This document shows positions 40,667 to 52,997 of a DNA stretch of 64,000 nucleotides, piece after piece (the first letter of the stretch is position 1; each line of letters starts with the position of its first letter). The position numbers and the translations under genes were made by a program. This stretch comes from JARFUG01 sp050485365 (lineage in GTDB: Bacteria; Desulfobacterota; Desulfuromonadia; Desulfuromonadales; JACZKF01): assembly GCA_050485365.1 (NCBI GenBank), contig JBJHBH010000003.1, positions 1-64,000 on the forward strand, given 5' to 3'. The notes beneath the pieces are model-generated. The model was not told the DNA's origin. It worked only from the letters and a program-made list of their open reading frames with translations, and made no database searches.

Positions 40667-41893
40667 ATGTACCCAAGAAGAGCGCTCCTCGTATCCGCCT
40701 GCCTCGCCCTCGCTCTGGCGATCTTCCCCCTGTCGTCGTCGGCCGACGACGAACTGGAGAGCATGAGGGAGCGGCTGAGCTCTCTCGAAGAGCGTCTATC
40801 GGACGAGGGGAGAATCAGAATCGGAGGCGCCCTGCGAACCACCTACAGCTATCTCGACTGGGACGAAGGGAACAAGGAGCGCGGCGGCGACTTTGCCTTC
40901 GATACCTTTCGCCTCAACCTGTCGGGGGAGCTGAGAGGGCTTCTCTTTTCCGCCGAGTACCGCTTCTATCCCCAGCTCGATTTTCACACCCCCCATCACG
41001 GCTGGATCGGCTACCAATTCACAGAGCAATGGCAGGGGCGGATCGGCATTCATCAGGTCCCCTTCGGCCTTCTCCCCTATGCCTCTCACAATTTCTGGTT
41101 CAGCGGCGCCTACTACGTCGGGTTGGAGGACGATTACGATCTCGGCGTGAAAGCCCTGTACGAAAGCGGCCCATGGAACCTGGCTCTGGCCTTCTACAAG
41201 AATGAAGAGCTCGGCGATGCCGGCAACGCCTCGCGCTACTCGGTCGACGTGATCAGCAACGCCGACGGAGGGTTCGCCGGCGCGCAGCCTGCGGGGAATC
41301 GGGAGACCAACCAGCTCAATGCGCGCCTCGCCTACACCTTCGAGCACGGCGCCCCGGGATCGACCGAGCTCGGCGCAAGCGGCCAGTTCGGCGGTCTCTA
41401 CAATGAGAACACCGGCAGCACCGGCGACCACTGGGCCGCAGCCCTGCATCTCAACGGCAACTACGGCCGCTGGAACGTGCAGCTTCAGTGGGCCCGCTAT
41501 GAATACAACCCGAAAAATCCGGCCGAGGTGGAAGGCGTCCCGATGGATGACGACATCATCACCATGGGCGCCTACGCCTCTTCGTGGGGCGTTCCCGCCA
41601 AGGCCGACATCGGCATCGCCAACGTGGCCTACACCCTTCCGGTGGATCGCGGTCCCGTCGACACCCTCACCTTCTATCTCGACAACACCGTCATCGCCCC
41701 CGAGGAAGGGCGGTTCCGAACCATCTGGCAGAATGTCGCCGGCGTCCTCGTCGCCGCCGGGCCGCTCTTCACCTACATCGACGTCATCTCCGGAAAAAAC
41801 ATGATCTTCATGGGCGGAGACATGGTCGGGGACGAGCACGCCAGCTTCGGCCGCAACACCCGGTTGAACATCAACTTCGGATACTATTTCTGA
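40667..41893 (+). CDS. Outer-membrane porin
   Basis: A 408-residue exported protein (signal ending SSSADD, then a short coiled coil ELESMRERLSSLEERLSDE). Beta strands such as RIGGALRTTYSYLDWDE and LLFSAEYRFYPQLDFHTPHH run to a terminal Phe in LNINFGYYF. The small coiled coil before the barrel is typical of phosphate-selective porin O/P-like and other deltaproteobacterial porins. AGGAGG lies about 8 nt before the ATG. The stop overlaps the 3' end of mscS by 10 bp (convergent). Substrate unknown. Confidence 0.8.
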   Translation: MYPRRALLVSACLALALAIFPLSSSADDELESMRERLSSLEERLSDEGRIRIGGALRTTYSYLDWDEGNKERGGDFAFDTFRLNLSGELRGLLFSAEYRFYPQLDFHTPHHGWIGYQFTEQWQGRIGIHQVPFGLLPYASHNFWFSGAYYVGLEDDYDLGVKALYESGPWNLALAFYKNEELGDAGNASRYSVDVISNADGGFAGAQPAGNRETNQLNARLAYTFEHGAPGSTELGASGQFGGLYNENTGSTGDHWAAALHLNGNYGRWNVQLQWARYEYNPKNPAEVEGVPMDDDIITMGAYASSWGVPAKADIGIANVAYTLPVDRGPVDTLTFYLDNTVIAPEEGRFRTIWQNVAGVLVAAGPLFTYIDVISGKNMIFMGGDMVGDEHASFGRNTRLNINFGYYF

Positions 41894-42804
41894 TCGGCGA
41901 CCGTCGAAGCCCCATCGATCCGCTCCGGCCCTGAAAGGAGCCGCAGATCGATGGGGGGGCTCACCTCCCCGAAGTACAGGGTGCGGTGCGGGAAGGGGAT
42001 CTCGATCCCTTTTTCGTCGAAGGCGATCTTGAGCCGGCGCAGAAATTCACGCCCCGTGGCCCACTGACGGATCGGCTTGGTCTTGATCCTCCCCTTGATC
42101 ACCACCGCCGAGTCGTCGAACTTGTCGACGCCGAAGATCTCCAGCGGCTCGAGAATCGACGGACCGAAACCGGGGTCGGCCTGCAGGTCGGCGCCCACCT
42201 CCCTGATCACCTCGACGACCCTGTCGGTATTCTCCTTGTAGGCGACCCCGATGTCGAAGACGTAGGCCGACCACAGGTTGGTCATGTTGCTCAGGGTGTT
42301 GATCGAGCCGTTGGGAAAGACGTGCACCGTACCCGAGTTGTCGCGAAGCACCAGGGTGCGGAAGTTGATCTCCTGCACGAGGCCGCCGGTGCCGTTGACG
42401 AGGGCGACGTCGCCGACCCGCACCTGATTCTCCAGGATGATGAAGAACCCCGCGATGATGTCGCGCACCAGGGTCTGGGCGCCGAAGCCAACGGCCAGGC
42501 CAATGATCCCCGCGCCGGCGAGGATCGGACCGATCTGCACCCCCAGCTCGCTCAGGATCACCAGCACCACGACGAACATCAGCGCGATCCGCGACCCCTG
42601 GCGCAGCAGGCGCGTCAGGGTATCGACCCGCTTGCCCGATTCGGACGGGGGCTCGCCTTCGTGTTCGCTTCGCCTCAATATCGCATCCTTGACGCGCAGC
42701 AGGAGTCTGTCGATCAAAAACATCGCCACCCGGGCCACGACGAGGATGAGGAAAATGCTCCAGACCGCCGCGATCAAACCGTGGATATCGAACCACTCCA
42801 TCAT
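41884..42804 (-). CDS. MscS-family mechanosensitive channel
   Basis: A small-conductance mechanosensitive channel of about 306 residues. Three N-terminal membrane segments are followed by the pore helix (AGAGIIGLAVGFGAQTLVRD, with the Gly/Ala-rich TM3) and the conserved beta domain (RVGDVALVNGTGGLVQEI; VFPNGSI.L.N.T). Releases solutes on hypo-osmotic shock. Two ATGs in tandem follow AGGAGG; 42804 is the first. Together with the neighbouring BCCT transporter it forms an osmotic-balance pair. Confidence 0.9.
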   Translation of the reverse strand: MMEWFDIHGLIAAVWSIFLILVVARVAMFLIDRLLLRVKDAILRRSEHEGEPPSESGKRVDTLTRLLRQGSRIALMFVVVLVILSELGVQIGPILAGAGIIGLAVGFGAQTLVRDIIAGFFIILENQVRVGDVALVNGTGGLVQEINFRTLVLRDNSGTVHVFPNGSINTLSNMTNLWSAYVFDIGVAYKENTDRVVEVIREVGADLQADPGFGPSILEPLEIFGVDKFDDSAVVIKGRIKTKPIRQWATGREFLRRLKIAFDEKGIEIPFPHRTLYFGEVSPPIDLRLLSGPERIDGASTVADQK

Positions 42805-42886
42805 CAAGCCTCCTTCCCATTGCAACAATTCCGCTGTGGCGTCCCGAGATCTTTAGGTGAACAGTCATTGTATCTATTCACCTTGT

Positions 42887-43003
42887 GGGGTCGCGGCTCA
42901 CATGACAAGGGTGTCTGGCGCCATGGACGGCGCCAGTCAAGCGGCCATGGACGGCGGAAAGCGTCCCTTGGCATGGGAGTTGGGACTCCATGCTGAACAG
43001 TTA
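42887..43003. repeat. Y-shaped intergenic repeat, subfamily A (copy 1)
   Basis: A 103-bp core with an imperfect outer stem GGGGTC.CGGCTC/GAGTTG.GACTCC and two inner hairpins, CTGGCGCC-ATGGAC-GGCGCCAG and GCC-ATGGAC-GGC. The tail ATGCTGAACAGTTAC is shared with copy 2. Differs from the copy at 56545 at about five positions, one of which turns G.T into G-C in the outer stem. It is the only feature of the 395-bp gap between mscS and the P-type ATPase. Confidence 0.8.
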
Positions 43004-43199
43004 CCAGTTATTTTTCATTTTGGTATTCTATCAAAAGTATCTGTTGATGCAGCCGGTGGTCGGACACAGGGGTGCCGAGGACGCCCGGGGCTGGGAGCGC
43101 CCGGAAGCGGCAAGGAAAACAACCCCTTTTCAGTTCGCTGTGGCATGATAATCTTTGGCATGACAATGATTCTGATTCTAATGAGCGATCGAGGTTGAG

Positions 43200-45920
<2,721 letters not shown>

Positions 45921-45939
45921 ATCCTCACCTCTGCCCCCA

Positions 45940-45981
45940 AAAGCGAAGGCGAGCCGGATGCGTGCGGCTCGCCTTCGCTTT
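45940..45981 (+). terminator. Rho-independent terminator after the P-type ATPase
   Basis: A perfect 17-bp stem AAAGCGAAGGCGAGCCG/CGGCTCGCCTTCGCTTT (45940-45956 with 45965-45981) begins 19 bp after the stop. U-run is weak but the stem is very strong. Confidence 0.8.
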
Positions 45982-46052
45982 GGGCACCGACTCCCCTCCG
46001 AAAAACCCCGCTTTCGACTCCCAACGACACCACCGACAAGCGTCGTCCGGTG

Positions 46053-46098
46053 CCATAGAAAATACCTTTGCCCCCCACAGTAAAACAGTATTTTACAT
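46053..46098 (+). promoter_or_regulatory. Shared operator, site 1 (TPP/ALDH unit)
   Basis: The palindrome GTAAAACAGTATTTTAC (46080-46096), preceded by a conserved block CATAG(A/G)..CCTT..CCCC..CA, lies 140 bp before the TPP-enzyme gene. In gene direction it matches sites 2 and 3 at almost every position. Confidence 0.8.
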
Positions 46099-46235
46099 CA
46101 TTGCGAACCTCCCCTAGAGTGTTCAAAAGGTTACTCAGGCGGTATTGTTTAATAGAGCCGACGACCCGTCCGCGCGGAACGGTCGAAACCCTTTGAAGTG
46201 ATTCAAAACTCAAGCAGCTCGAAAGGGGAGAGAAT

Positions 46236-47951
46236 ATGAACGGAGCACACGTTATCGTCAGGATGCTCAAGGAGCAGGGGGTGGAGGTCGTCTTCGGCGT
46301 CCCTGGAGACACGAGCATCGCTCTGTACGAGGCGCTGCACGACGCCGCACCCGAGATCAGGCACATCCTGGCCCGCGACGAGCGCTCGGCCGCCTTCATG
46401 GCCGATGCGTACGCGCGCCTCTCCCACAAGCCCGGCGTGTGCGAGTGCCCGAGCGGCGCCGGCGCCCTCTATTCGGTCCCCGGCGTGGCCGAGGCCAACG
46501 CCTCCTCGATCCCCGTCATCCTCATCACCTCGGACAACGCCCTGGCCGGCGAGGGGAAGAAGACGATCACCGAGCTCGACACCGAGGCGCTCTTCAAGAC
46601 GATCACCAAGCTCTCCACCCTCTTGAAGATGGGACACAAGCTCCCCGAGACGATCCGCCGTGCCTTCCGCATCGCCACGAGCGGCCGCCCCGGAGCGGTG
46701 CAGCTCGCCATCCCGGCGGAGGTCTCCGGCGGCGAGTTCACCGGCGGCGAAGAGGCGCTTTTCGGCGCGGCCGACTGCCGCACCTACCCCTCTTACCGCA
46801 CCCGCGGCAGCCGTGAGGCGCTGGAGGAGCTGGTGGGGCACCTGATGCAGGCGAGCCGCCCCGTCATCGTCGCCGGCGGCGGCACCAATCACTCCCAGGC
46901 GGGCAATGAGATCAGGGCCGCGGCCGAGTGGCTCGCCGCCCCGGTGGTGACGACGATCTCGGGGCAGGGGATCATGCCCGACGAGCACCCGCTGGCCCTC
47001 GGCGTCATCGGCGACAACGGCTTTCACCCCCACGCCATCCGCGCCGTCGAGGAAGCCGACGTCATCCTCTACGTCGGCTGCAAGATGGGGTCGGTCTCGA
47101 CCCTCAAGTGGACGCTCCCTTCGCCGAAACCCGAGCGCAAGATCCTCCAGATCGATCTCGATCCGGAGCTCCTCTCCAACAATTTCCACAACACCCTGAG
47201 CGTCGCCGGAGACGCCCGGCTCGTTCTGGCCGACCTCGTCGTCCTGCTCAAGGGGAGAGGGGCGGCCCGAAAGCCCTCGGCATGGCTCGATGCGCTCAAC
47301 GAGGCACGGGCGCAGTTCTGGCGCGACGCCGAGGCCGAGCTTCAGGCCGACGACGTCCCCCTGAAGCCCCAGCGGGTCATCTCGGCGCTGAACAAGCGCC
47401 TCACCGGCCCCTCCATCGTCATCTCCGACGCGGGGACGCCGACCCCCTACATCACCCGTTTTTTGAAGCTCTCAGGGAACGGCTCGCGCTTCATCATCCC
47501 CCGCGCTTACGGCGGACTCGGCTACGCCATTCCGGCGCTGGTCGGCGCCCATCAGGCCCGCCCCGACGCGCGCCTCGTCGGCCTCTTCGGCGACGGCAGC
47601 CTGGGGATGTCGGCCGGTGAGCTCGAGACGCTGGCGCGCCTGAAGATCCCGGCGGTGCTGATCCACTTCAACAACTCGTGCTTCGGGTGGATCAAGGCGC
47701 TGCAGTCGCTGCACGCCAAGAGCAAATACTTCTCCGTCGACTTCACCGCGGGGAGCCCCTCGATGGTCGCCGAAGGGTTCGGCCTGAAGGCCCGCCAGGT
47801 CGCCACCCCCGAAGAGCTCGAAGCGGGGCTCGACGAGGCCTTCGCCTGCGACGGCCCCTTCTTCCTCGACGTGATCTCCGAGTCCGAAGAGCTGGCGATC
47901 CCCCCCGTCGCGTCGTGGCTCAAAGCTGCGGAGAAGCTGAAGAAGGGTTGA
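46236..47951 (+). CDS. TPP-dependent enzyme (acetolactate synthase/decarboxylase-like)
   Basis: A 571-residue thiamine-diphosphate enzyme of the three-domain (Pyr, central Rossmann, PP) family. The probable catalytic Glu is in ARDERSAAFMADAYAR near residue 50. The TPP motif is GDGSLGMSAGELETLA and ends at NNS about 27 residues later. Its substrate is unknown. The next gene is an ALDH7-type dehydrogenase, and the locus suggests a 2-oxoacid of lysine breakdown such as 2-oxoadipate. A GGGGAG Shine-Dalgarno precedes the ATG, and the operator at 46080 is upstream. Related families (oxalyl-CoA decarboxylase, benzoylformate decarboxylase) cannot be excluded. Confidence 0.85.
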   Translation: MNGAHVIVRMLKEQGVEVVFGVPGDTSIALYEALHDAAPEIRHILARDERSAAFMADAYARLSHKPGVCECPSGAGALYSVPGVAEANASSIPVILITSDNALAGEGKKTITELDTEALFKTITKLSTLLKMGHKLPETIRRAFRIATSGRPGAVQLAIPAEVSGGEFTGGEEALFGAADCRTYPSYRTRGSREALEELVGHLMQASRPVIVAGGGTNHSQAGNEIRAAAEWLAAPVVTTISGQGIMPDEHPLALGVIGDNGFHPHAIRAVEEADVILYVGCKMGSVSTLKWTLPSPKPERKILQIDLDPELLSNNFHNTLSVAGDARLVLADLVVLLKGRGAARKPSAWLDALNEARAQFWRDAEAELQADDVPLKPQRVISALNKRLTGPSIVISDAGTPTPYITRFLKLSGNGSRFIIPRAYGGLGYAIPALVGAHQARPDARLVGLFGDGSLGMSAGELETLARLKIPAVLIHFNNSCFGWIKALQSLHAKSKYFSVDFTAGSPSMVAEGFGLKARQVATPEELEAGLDEAFACDGPFFLDVISESEELAIPPVASWLKAAEKLKKG

Positions 47952-47960
47952 AATTCATAA

Positions 47961-48041
47961 CCCCTCCCGACCTCCCCTTGAGTCAAGGGGAGGAGAAAGG
48001 GGATTCCCCCTCTTAAGTTAAGAGGGGGTCAGGGGGAGTTA
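47961..48041. repeat. Tandem palindromic repeats before the ALDH gene
   Basis: CCTCCCCTTGA/TCAAGGGGAGG and CCCCCTCTTAA/TTAAGAGGGGG palindromes lie in the 136-bp gap between the TPP and ALDH genes. They may weaken read-through within the operon. Confidence 0.6.
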
Positions 48042-48087
48042 TGACAGATTCCGGAGACAGCATGTTTGCACCCCAAGGAGCAAAAAA

Positions 48088-49581
48088 ATGACTCACACCA
48101 ACATCCTGAAGCCTTTCGATCTGCACAACGCCAAGGGCGGCACCCTCGCCGTCCGCTCCCCCATCGACGGGGCGCTCCTCGCCGAGGTCGCCGAGAACAC
48201 CCCCGAAGAGATGGCCGCCATGATCGCCAAGGCGAGCGCCGCCTTCGACAGCTGGCGTGCGGTGCCGGCGCCGAGGCGCGGCGAGCTGGTGCGCCTCCTC
48301 GGCGAGGAGCTGCGCGCGTCGAAGGAAGATCTCGGCCGCCTCGTCTCGCTGGAGGTCGGCAAGATCTACCAGGAGGGGCTCGGCGAGGTGCAGGAGATGA
48401 TCGACATCTGCGACTTCGCCGTCGGCCTGTCGCGCCAGCTCTACGGTCTCACCATCGCCTCGGAGCGCCCGGGGCACCGCATGATGGAGTCGTGGCATCC
48501 CATCGGGACGTGCGGGGTCATCTCGGCCTTCAACTTCCCCGTCGCGGTGTGGGCGTGGAACACGGCCCTGGCGCTGGTGTGCGGCAACCCCGTGATCTGG
48601 AAGCCCTCGGAGAAGACGCCGCTGGGCGCCCTGGCCTCGATGAAGATCTTCGAGCGGGCTCTGGCGCGCTTCGGCGACGCCCCCGAAGGGCTTGCGCAGC
48701 TCGCCATCGGCGGGCGCGAGCTCGGCGAGGCCCTCGTCGCCAGCCCCGACGTCCCGGTCATCTCGGCGACGGGCTCCACGGCCATGGGGCGCGCCGTCGG
48801 GATCAAGGTGGCCGAGCGCTTCGGCCGCTCCATCCTGGAGCTCGGCGGCAACAACGCCATGATCGTCGCCCCCTCGGCCGATCTGGAGATGGCGGTGCGC
48901 GCCATCGTCTTCTCGGCGGTCGGCACCTGCGGGCAGCGCTGCACCTCCCTTCGCCGCCTCATCGTCCACAGCGATATCGCCTCGACGCTCCTGCCGCGCA
49001 TCCGTCAGGCGTACGCGTCGGTCCCCATCGGCGACCCCCTCGAAAACGGCAGCCTCATCGGCCCCCTCATCGACGCCCAGGCCTACGAGGCGATGCAGGA
49101 CGCCCTCGATCAGGCCCGCGCCGACGGCGGCAAGGTCTACGGCGGCGAGCGCATCCTTCAGGACCGCTACCCCGACGCCTACTACGTCAGGCCCGCCATC
49201 GTGGAGATGCCCGCCCAGACCGAGGTCGTCAAGCACGAGACCTTCGCCCCCATCCTCTACGTGCTGACCTACGACACCCTCAAGGAGGCGATCGCGCTGC
49301 AGAACGGCGTCCCCCAGGGGCTCTCCTCGTGCATCTTCTCCAACGACGTGCGCGAGACCGAGGCGTTTTTCAGCGCCACCGGCTCCGACTGCGGCATCGC
49401 GAACGTCAACATCGGCCCCTCGGGGGCCGAGATCGGCGGCGCTTTCGGCGGAGAGAAGGAGACCGGCGGGGGACGCGAGTCGGGCTCCGATTCGTGGAAG
49501 GCCTACATGCGCCGACAGACCAACACCATCAACTACTCCAGCGATCTCCCCCTCGCGCAGGGGATCAAGTTCACGATCTGA
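48088..49581 (+). CDS. ALDH7-type semialdehyde dehydrogenase (aminoadipate-semialdehyde / piperideine-6-carboxylate)
   Basis: A 497-residue NAD-dependent aldehyde dehydrogenase. It has SAFNFPVAVWAWNTALALV, the catalytic Glu in LELGGNNAMI and the catalytic Cys in GTCGQRCTSLRR. The IGPSGAEIGGAFGGEKETG and YMRRQTNTIN segments near the end belong to the ALDH7/AmaB group, which oxidises alpha-aminoadipate semialdehyde to aminoadipate in lysine catabolism. The length matches (about 500). AAGGAG precedes the ATG by 7 nt. It forms one operon with the TPP enzyme and is followed by a glutamate dehydrogenase. Confidence 0.9.
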   Translation: MTHTNILKPFDLHNAKGGTLAVRSPIDGALLAEVAENTPEEMAAMIAKASAAFDSWRAVPAPRRGELVRLLGEELRASKEDLGRLVSLEVGKIYQEGLGEVQEMIDICDFAVGLSRQLYGLTIASERPGHRMMESWHPIGTCGVISAFNFPVAVWAWNTALALVCGNPVIWKPSEKTPLGALASMKIFERALARFGDAPEGLAQLAIGGRELGEALVASPDVPVISATGSTAMGRAVGIKVAERFGRSILELGGNNAMIVAPSADLEMAVRAIVFSAVGTCGQRCTSLRRLIVHSDIASTLLPRIRQAYASVPIGDPLENGSLIGPLIDAQAYEAMQDALDQARADGGKVYGGERILQDRYPDAYYVRPAIVEMPAQTEVVKHETFAPILYVLTYDTLKEAIALQNGVPQGLSSCIFSNDVRETEAFFSATGSDCGIANVNIGPSGAEIGGAFGGEKETGGGRESGSDSWKAYMRRQTNTINYSSDLPLAQGIKFTI

Positions 49582-49668
49582 TCCGTCTCCTCTCCTCCAT
49601 TCCCCTCTTCCCCTCCGAATGCCGGGGCGGGGAAGAGGGGCTGACCGAAAAAGAGCGTACTGTTCGCC

Positions 49669-49777
49669 GAAGGAGTCTCGGGGCGCCGCGCAGAGGGTGT
49701 CCGGCGCCCGGATGGCGCCGGCCAAGCCCCAGGGATGGGTTCATGCGTCCCTCGGAGCGGGGGGCGCGAGACCCTTC
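49669..49777. repeat. Y-shaped intergenic repeat, subfamily B (copy 3)
   Basis: Outer stem GAAGGAGTCTCG/CGAGACCCTTC encloses CCGGCGCC-CGGAT-GGCGCCGG and AGCCCC-AGGGAT-GGGTT hairpins. Preceded by ACTGTTCGCC. Same layout as 62516-62624, with the same 109-bp length. It is the main element in the 301-bp gap before the glutamate dehydrogenase. Confidence 0.78.
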
Positions 49778-49882
49778 GCACGGCGGGTGGATCGCTAACA
49801 GCAAGGGCTCGTTCCCTGAACGGGACTCGTCCGTCTGAGCGCCCCGCGCCTCATCACAGGTATGCAAACCGAGGAAAGTCCG

Positions 49883-52800
49883 ATGAACGAGACAGCGAAA
49901 AAAACCTTGTCCGCCGAGGTGTTGCGAGAGATCGACGCCTGCTGCGGCCAGGCGGGGGAGAACCTGCGGTGGCTGATGGAGAAGATGAACGCCTACTTCG
50001 CCATCACCATGCAGGACGAGCCCCAGGCGATCACCGCCCTCGCCCTGCGCCTTCAGCACCTGCGTCTGGAAGATCATCTCGTTCTGGCCGAGCGCGAAAA
50101 CCGCCTGATGCTCGCCAAACCCAACCGGCTCGGCTCCCTCTACGCCACCCTTCGCTCGTTGCGGGGGCGCGAAATTTCGTACGCGCAGTTCACCCAGTCC
50201 TACGGGGCGATCCCCGGGCTCGACGAGGAGCTCGAAGTCCAGCGCTTCGACTTCGACCGCAAATCCCACGAAGAGATCGCCTCGGCCGGTGAGGTGACGA
50301 TCCCCCAGGGGATCCGCCGCGCCGTCAGGGCGTCGCTCGCGAGCACTACGGGCAGATCGACGCGCGGCCGTTCGATCACCTTCTGCGCCTGCTGTGGCTC
50401 AACAACGAAAACTACGTGCGCATCTCTCCCCCCAAGCGGGTCGCCCAGGTCCTCTGGATGTATCACCAGAGCAACCTGCACGGGGGGATCTTCTTCGATA
50501 CCGAGAAATCGGCGGACGCCGAGTACGAGTACGGCCGGGAGTGCCGCATCATGTTCGCGGCGGGCAATCCTCCCGAATACGACTTTCTCACCCAGATCAT
50601 GGAGGTCTTCAACCGCCTGCAGATCGGCGTCAGGCGCGCCTACTGTCTCACCATCAGCAACGGCGTCCACCCCTATTTCTTCGGCACCTTCTACATCCGC
50701 CTGCGATACGACGAGCTCGTCGACAAAAACTCCGACCTTTACAAGAGTCTGCGCGCCGAGCTCTACAACACCCAGATCCTCTCCACCGCCAAGCGCAGCT
50801 ACCGCGCCTTCGTCACCGGAGGGGTGATGACGGGGGAGGCCGTCTCGCTGGTCAACGCCATGATGGCCTTCTGCCACACGAATCTGGCCCACAATCAGCC
50901 CGACCGCTTCGGCTTCGAAGACGTCGAGAGGGCCTTTCTGTGCCACCCGCAGATGACGCACGCCCTGGTGCGCCTCTTCGAGGCGCGCTTCGACCCGGAG
51001 ATCGCCGAGCGCGCCCCCCTCTACGAAAAGAGCCTCGAGGAGGTCGCCGCCGACATCGACAACTACAACACCGGCTACCGCTCCCTCGACCGGATACGCC
51101 GCACCATCTATCGCTGCGCGCTCCTCTTCATCACCCACACCCTCAAGACGAACTTCTTCGTCCCCGAGAAGCAGGCCCTCGCCTTCCGCCTCGATCCGGC
51201 CTACCTCGAAGCCCTCGGCAGCGAGTTCACCGCCGACCTGCCACCGGAGCGCCCCTTCCGAGTGACCTTCTTTTTCGGCCGCCACGGCGCCGGCTACCAC
51301 ATCGGCTTTTCGGACATCGCCCGCGGCGGATGGCGCACGGTGCTGGCCCACGGCTGGGACGATTTCGTCAGCAACGCCGGCACCATCTTCCGCGAGAACT
51401 ACGTCCTTGCGCACACACAACACCTCAAGAACAAGGACGTCTACGAGGGGGGCTCGAAGATGGTCGTCCTCCTCAACGCCGTCGACTTGAAGAACAAAGA
51501 GCTCGTCACCCGGCGCCTCTACAAGCTGCAGTTCGGCTTCATCAACGCCTTCTTCGACATCTTCGTCACGGAGAACGGCCGCGCCAAAGATCCCCGCGTC
51601 GTCGACTACTACGGCGAAGACGAGGCGATCGAGCTCGGCCCGGACGAGAACATGCACGACAGCATGGTCGAGCTGATCGCCCGCCAGTCGGTGAGGCGCG
51701 GCTATCTGCTGGGCATCGGCGTCATCTCCAGCAAGAAGGCGGGGATCAATCACAAGGAGTTCGGCGTCACCTCGACGGGGGTCGTCAAGTTCGCCGAAAT
51801 CGCCATGGAGGAGCTCGGGATCGACGTCCGCCGCGACCCCTTCAGCGTCAAGTTCACCGGCGGCCCCGGCGGCGACGTGGCGGGGAATGCCATGCGTCTT
51901 CTGTTAGAGCGCTCTCCCGACGTGAGGATCAAGCTGATCCTCGACGGCACGGGGGCTCTGCACGACCCGGACGGCGCCGACCGCGCGGCGCTGGAGCGCA
52001 TCGTGCTGCAAAGCGACATCGAGGCCTTCGACGCGCAGGCGCTGCACCCGGGGGGCTTCATCCTCTACCGCAACGTGCGCCGCACCGACGGGCTCAGGGA
52101 GCTCTATAAGAAGGTGCGCCGCACCGACGAGGGGCTGCTCGAAGAGTGGATCACCGGCGACGAGTTTAACCGCACCTTCAACAATCTCATCTTCACCGTC
52201 GACGCCGACCTCTTCATCCCCGCCGGCGGACGCCCCGAGACGGTGGACGAGAGCAACTGGCAAAAATTCTTCGACGCCGGGGGGAAGGCGTCGATGCGGG
52301 CGGTGGTCGAGGGGGCCAACTCCTTCATCACCCCGCCGGCCCGGGCCGAGCTGCAAAAGAAGGGGGTCATCGTCCTTCGCGATTCTTCGGCCAACAAGTG
52401 CGGCGTCATTTCGAGCTCGTACGAGATCATCGCCAACCTGCTGATGAGCGAGAAGGAGCTCTTCGCCAACAAGGAGCGCTACGTCGCCGACGTGCTGAAA
52501 ATCCTCGAACAGCGCGCCGAAGACGAGGCACGGCTGATCTTCAGGCGCCGAAGCGACAGCGGCGGCGCGCTCCTCTACACCGAGATCTCGGCCCGGATCA
52601 GCGCCGAAATCAACGCCCACTATGCCAAGCTCTTCAGCTATTTCCAGAAGCACCCCGAGTCGGCGGACGATCCGCAGATGCGTAAGGCCATCCTCGCGCA
52701 TCTGCCCGAGATGATTCGCGAAGTGCCGAAGTTTCGCAACCGGATCAAGACGCTCCCCGCCAAATACATCGCCGCGATTCTGGCGGGGGAGATCGCCTCG

Positions 52801-52884
52801 TCGATGGTCTACAGGGGCGATCAGGAGGCCAACTTCGTCGACATGTTCAAGGGGCACCTGCGCCGCTGCAGCCGCGAGCCATGA
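49883..52884 (+). pseudogene. Large NAD-specific glutamate dehydrogenase, one frameshift
   Basis: About 1000 codons in two frames. The first frame (from ATG 49883, GAGG upstream) reads to about 50336. The rest continues in another frame through EHYGQIDARPFDHLLRLLWL, and one missing base near 50336-50341 (CTCGCGAG for CTCCGCGAG) restores a continuous protein. Large-GDH motifs are present: GAGYHIGFSDIARGGWRTV, GGSKMVVLLNA with the substrate Lys, GVISSKKAGINHKEFG and GPGGDVAGNAM for NAD. It converts glutamate to 2-oxoglutarate, which would feed lysine-ketoglutarate reduction. The break may be a sequencing error, since the remainder is undamaged. Confidence 0.8.
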
Positions 52885-52997
52885 GCAATGCCCAGCGCGT
52901 TCCGCCAATCTTGACGCGCATCATTTTTCTGCGGCCGCGCCGATGGTAAAAAGCGTCGGACAATGACAGAGCTCTTGCTCAAAATAAGAGGTCCATC

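Noticed and set aside
38545..41205. Plus-strand open frame of 886 codons across the BCCT gene
   Set aside because: Antisense to a membrane protein with clear BCCT motifs; composition H/D/G-rich with no domain.
48013..49838. Open frames in other phases over the ALDH gene and the repeat after it
   Set aside because: They contain low-complexity R/P/A composition, and the N-terminal part is only the Y-shaped repeat translated.
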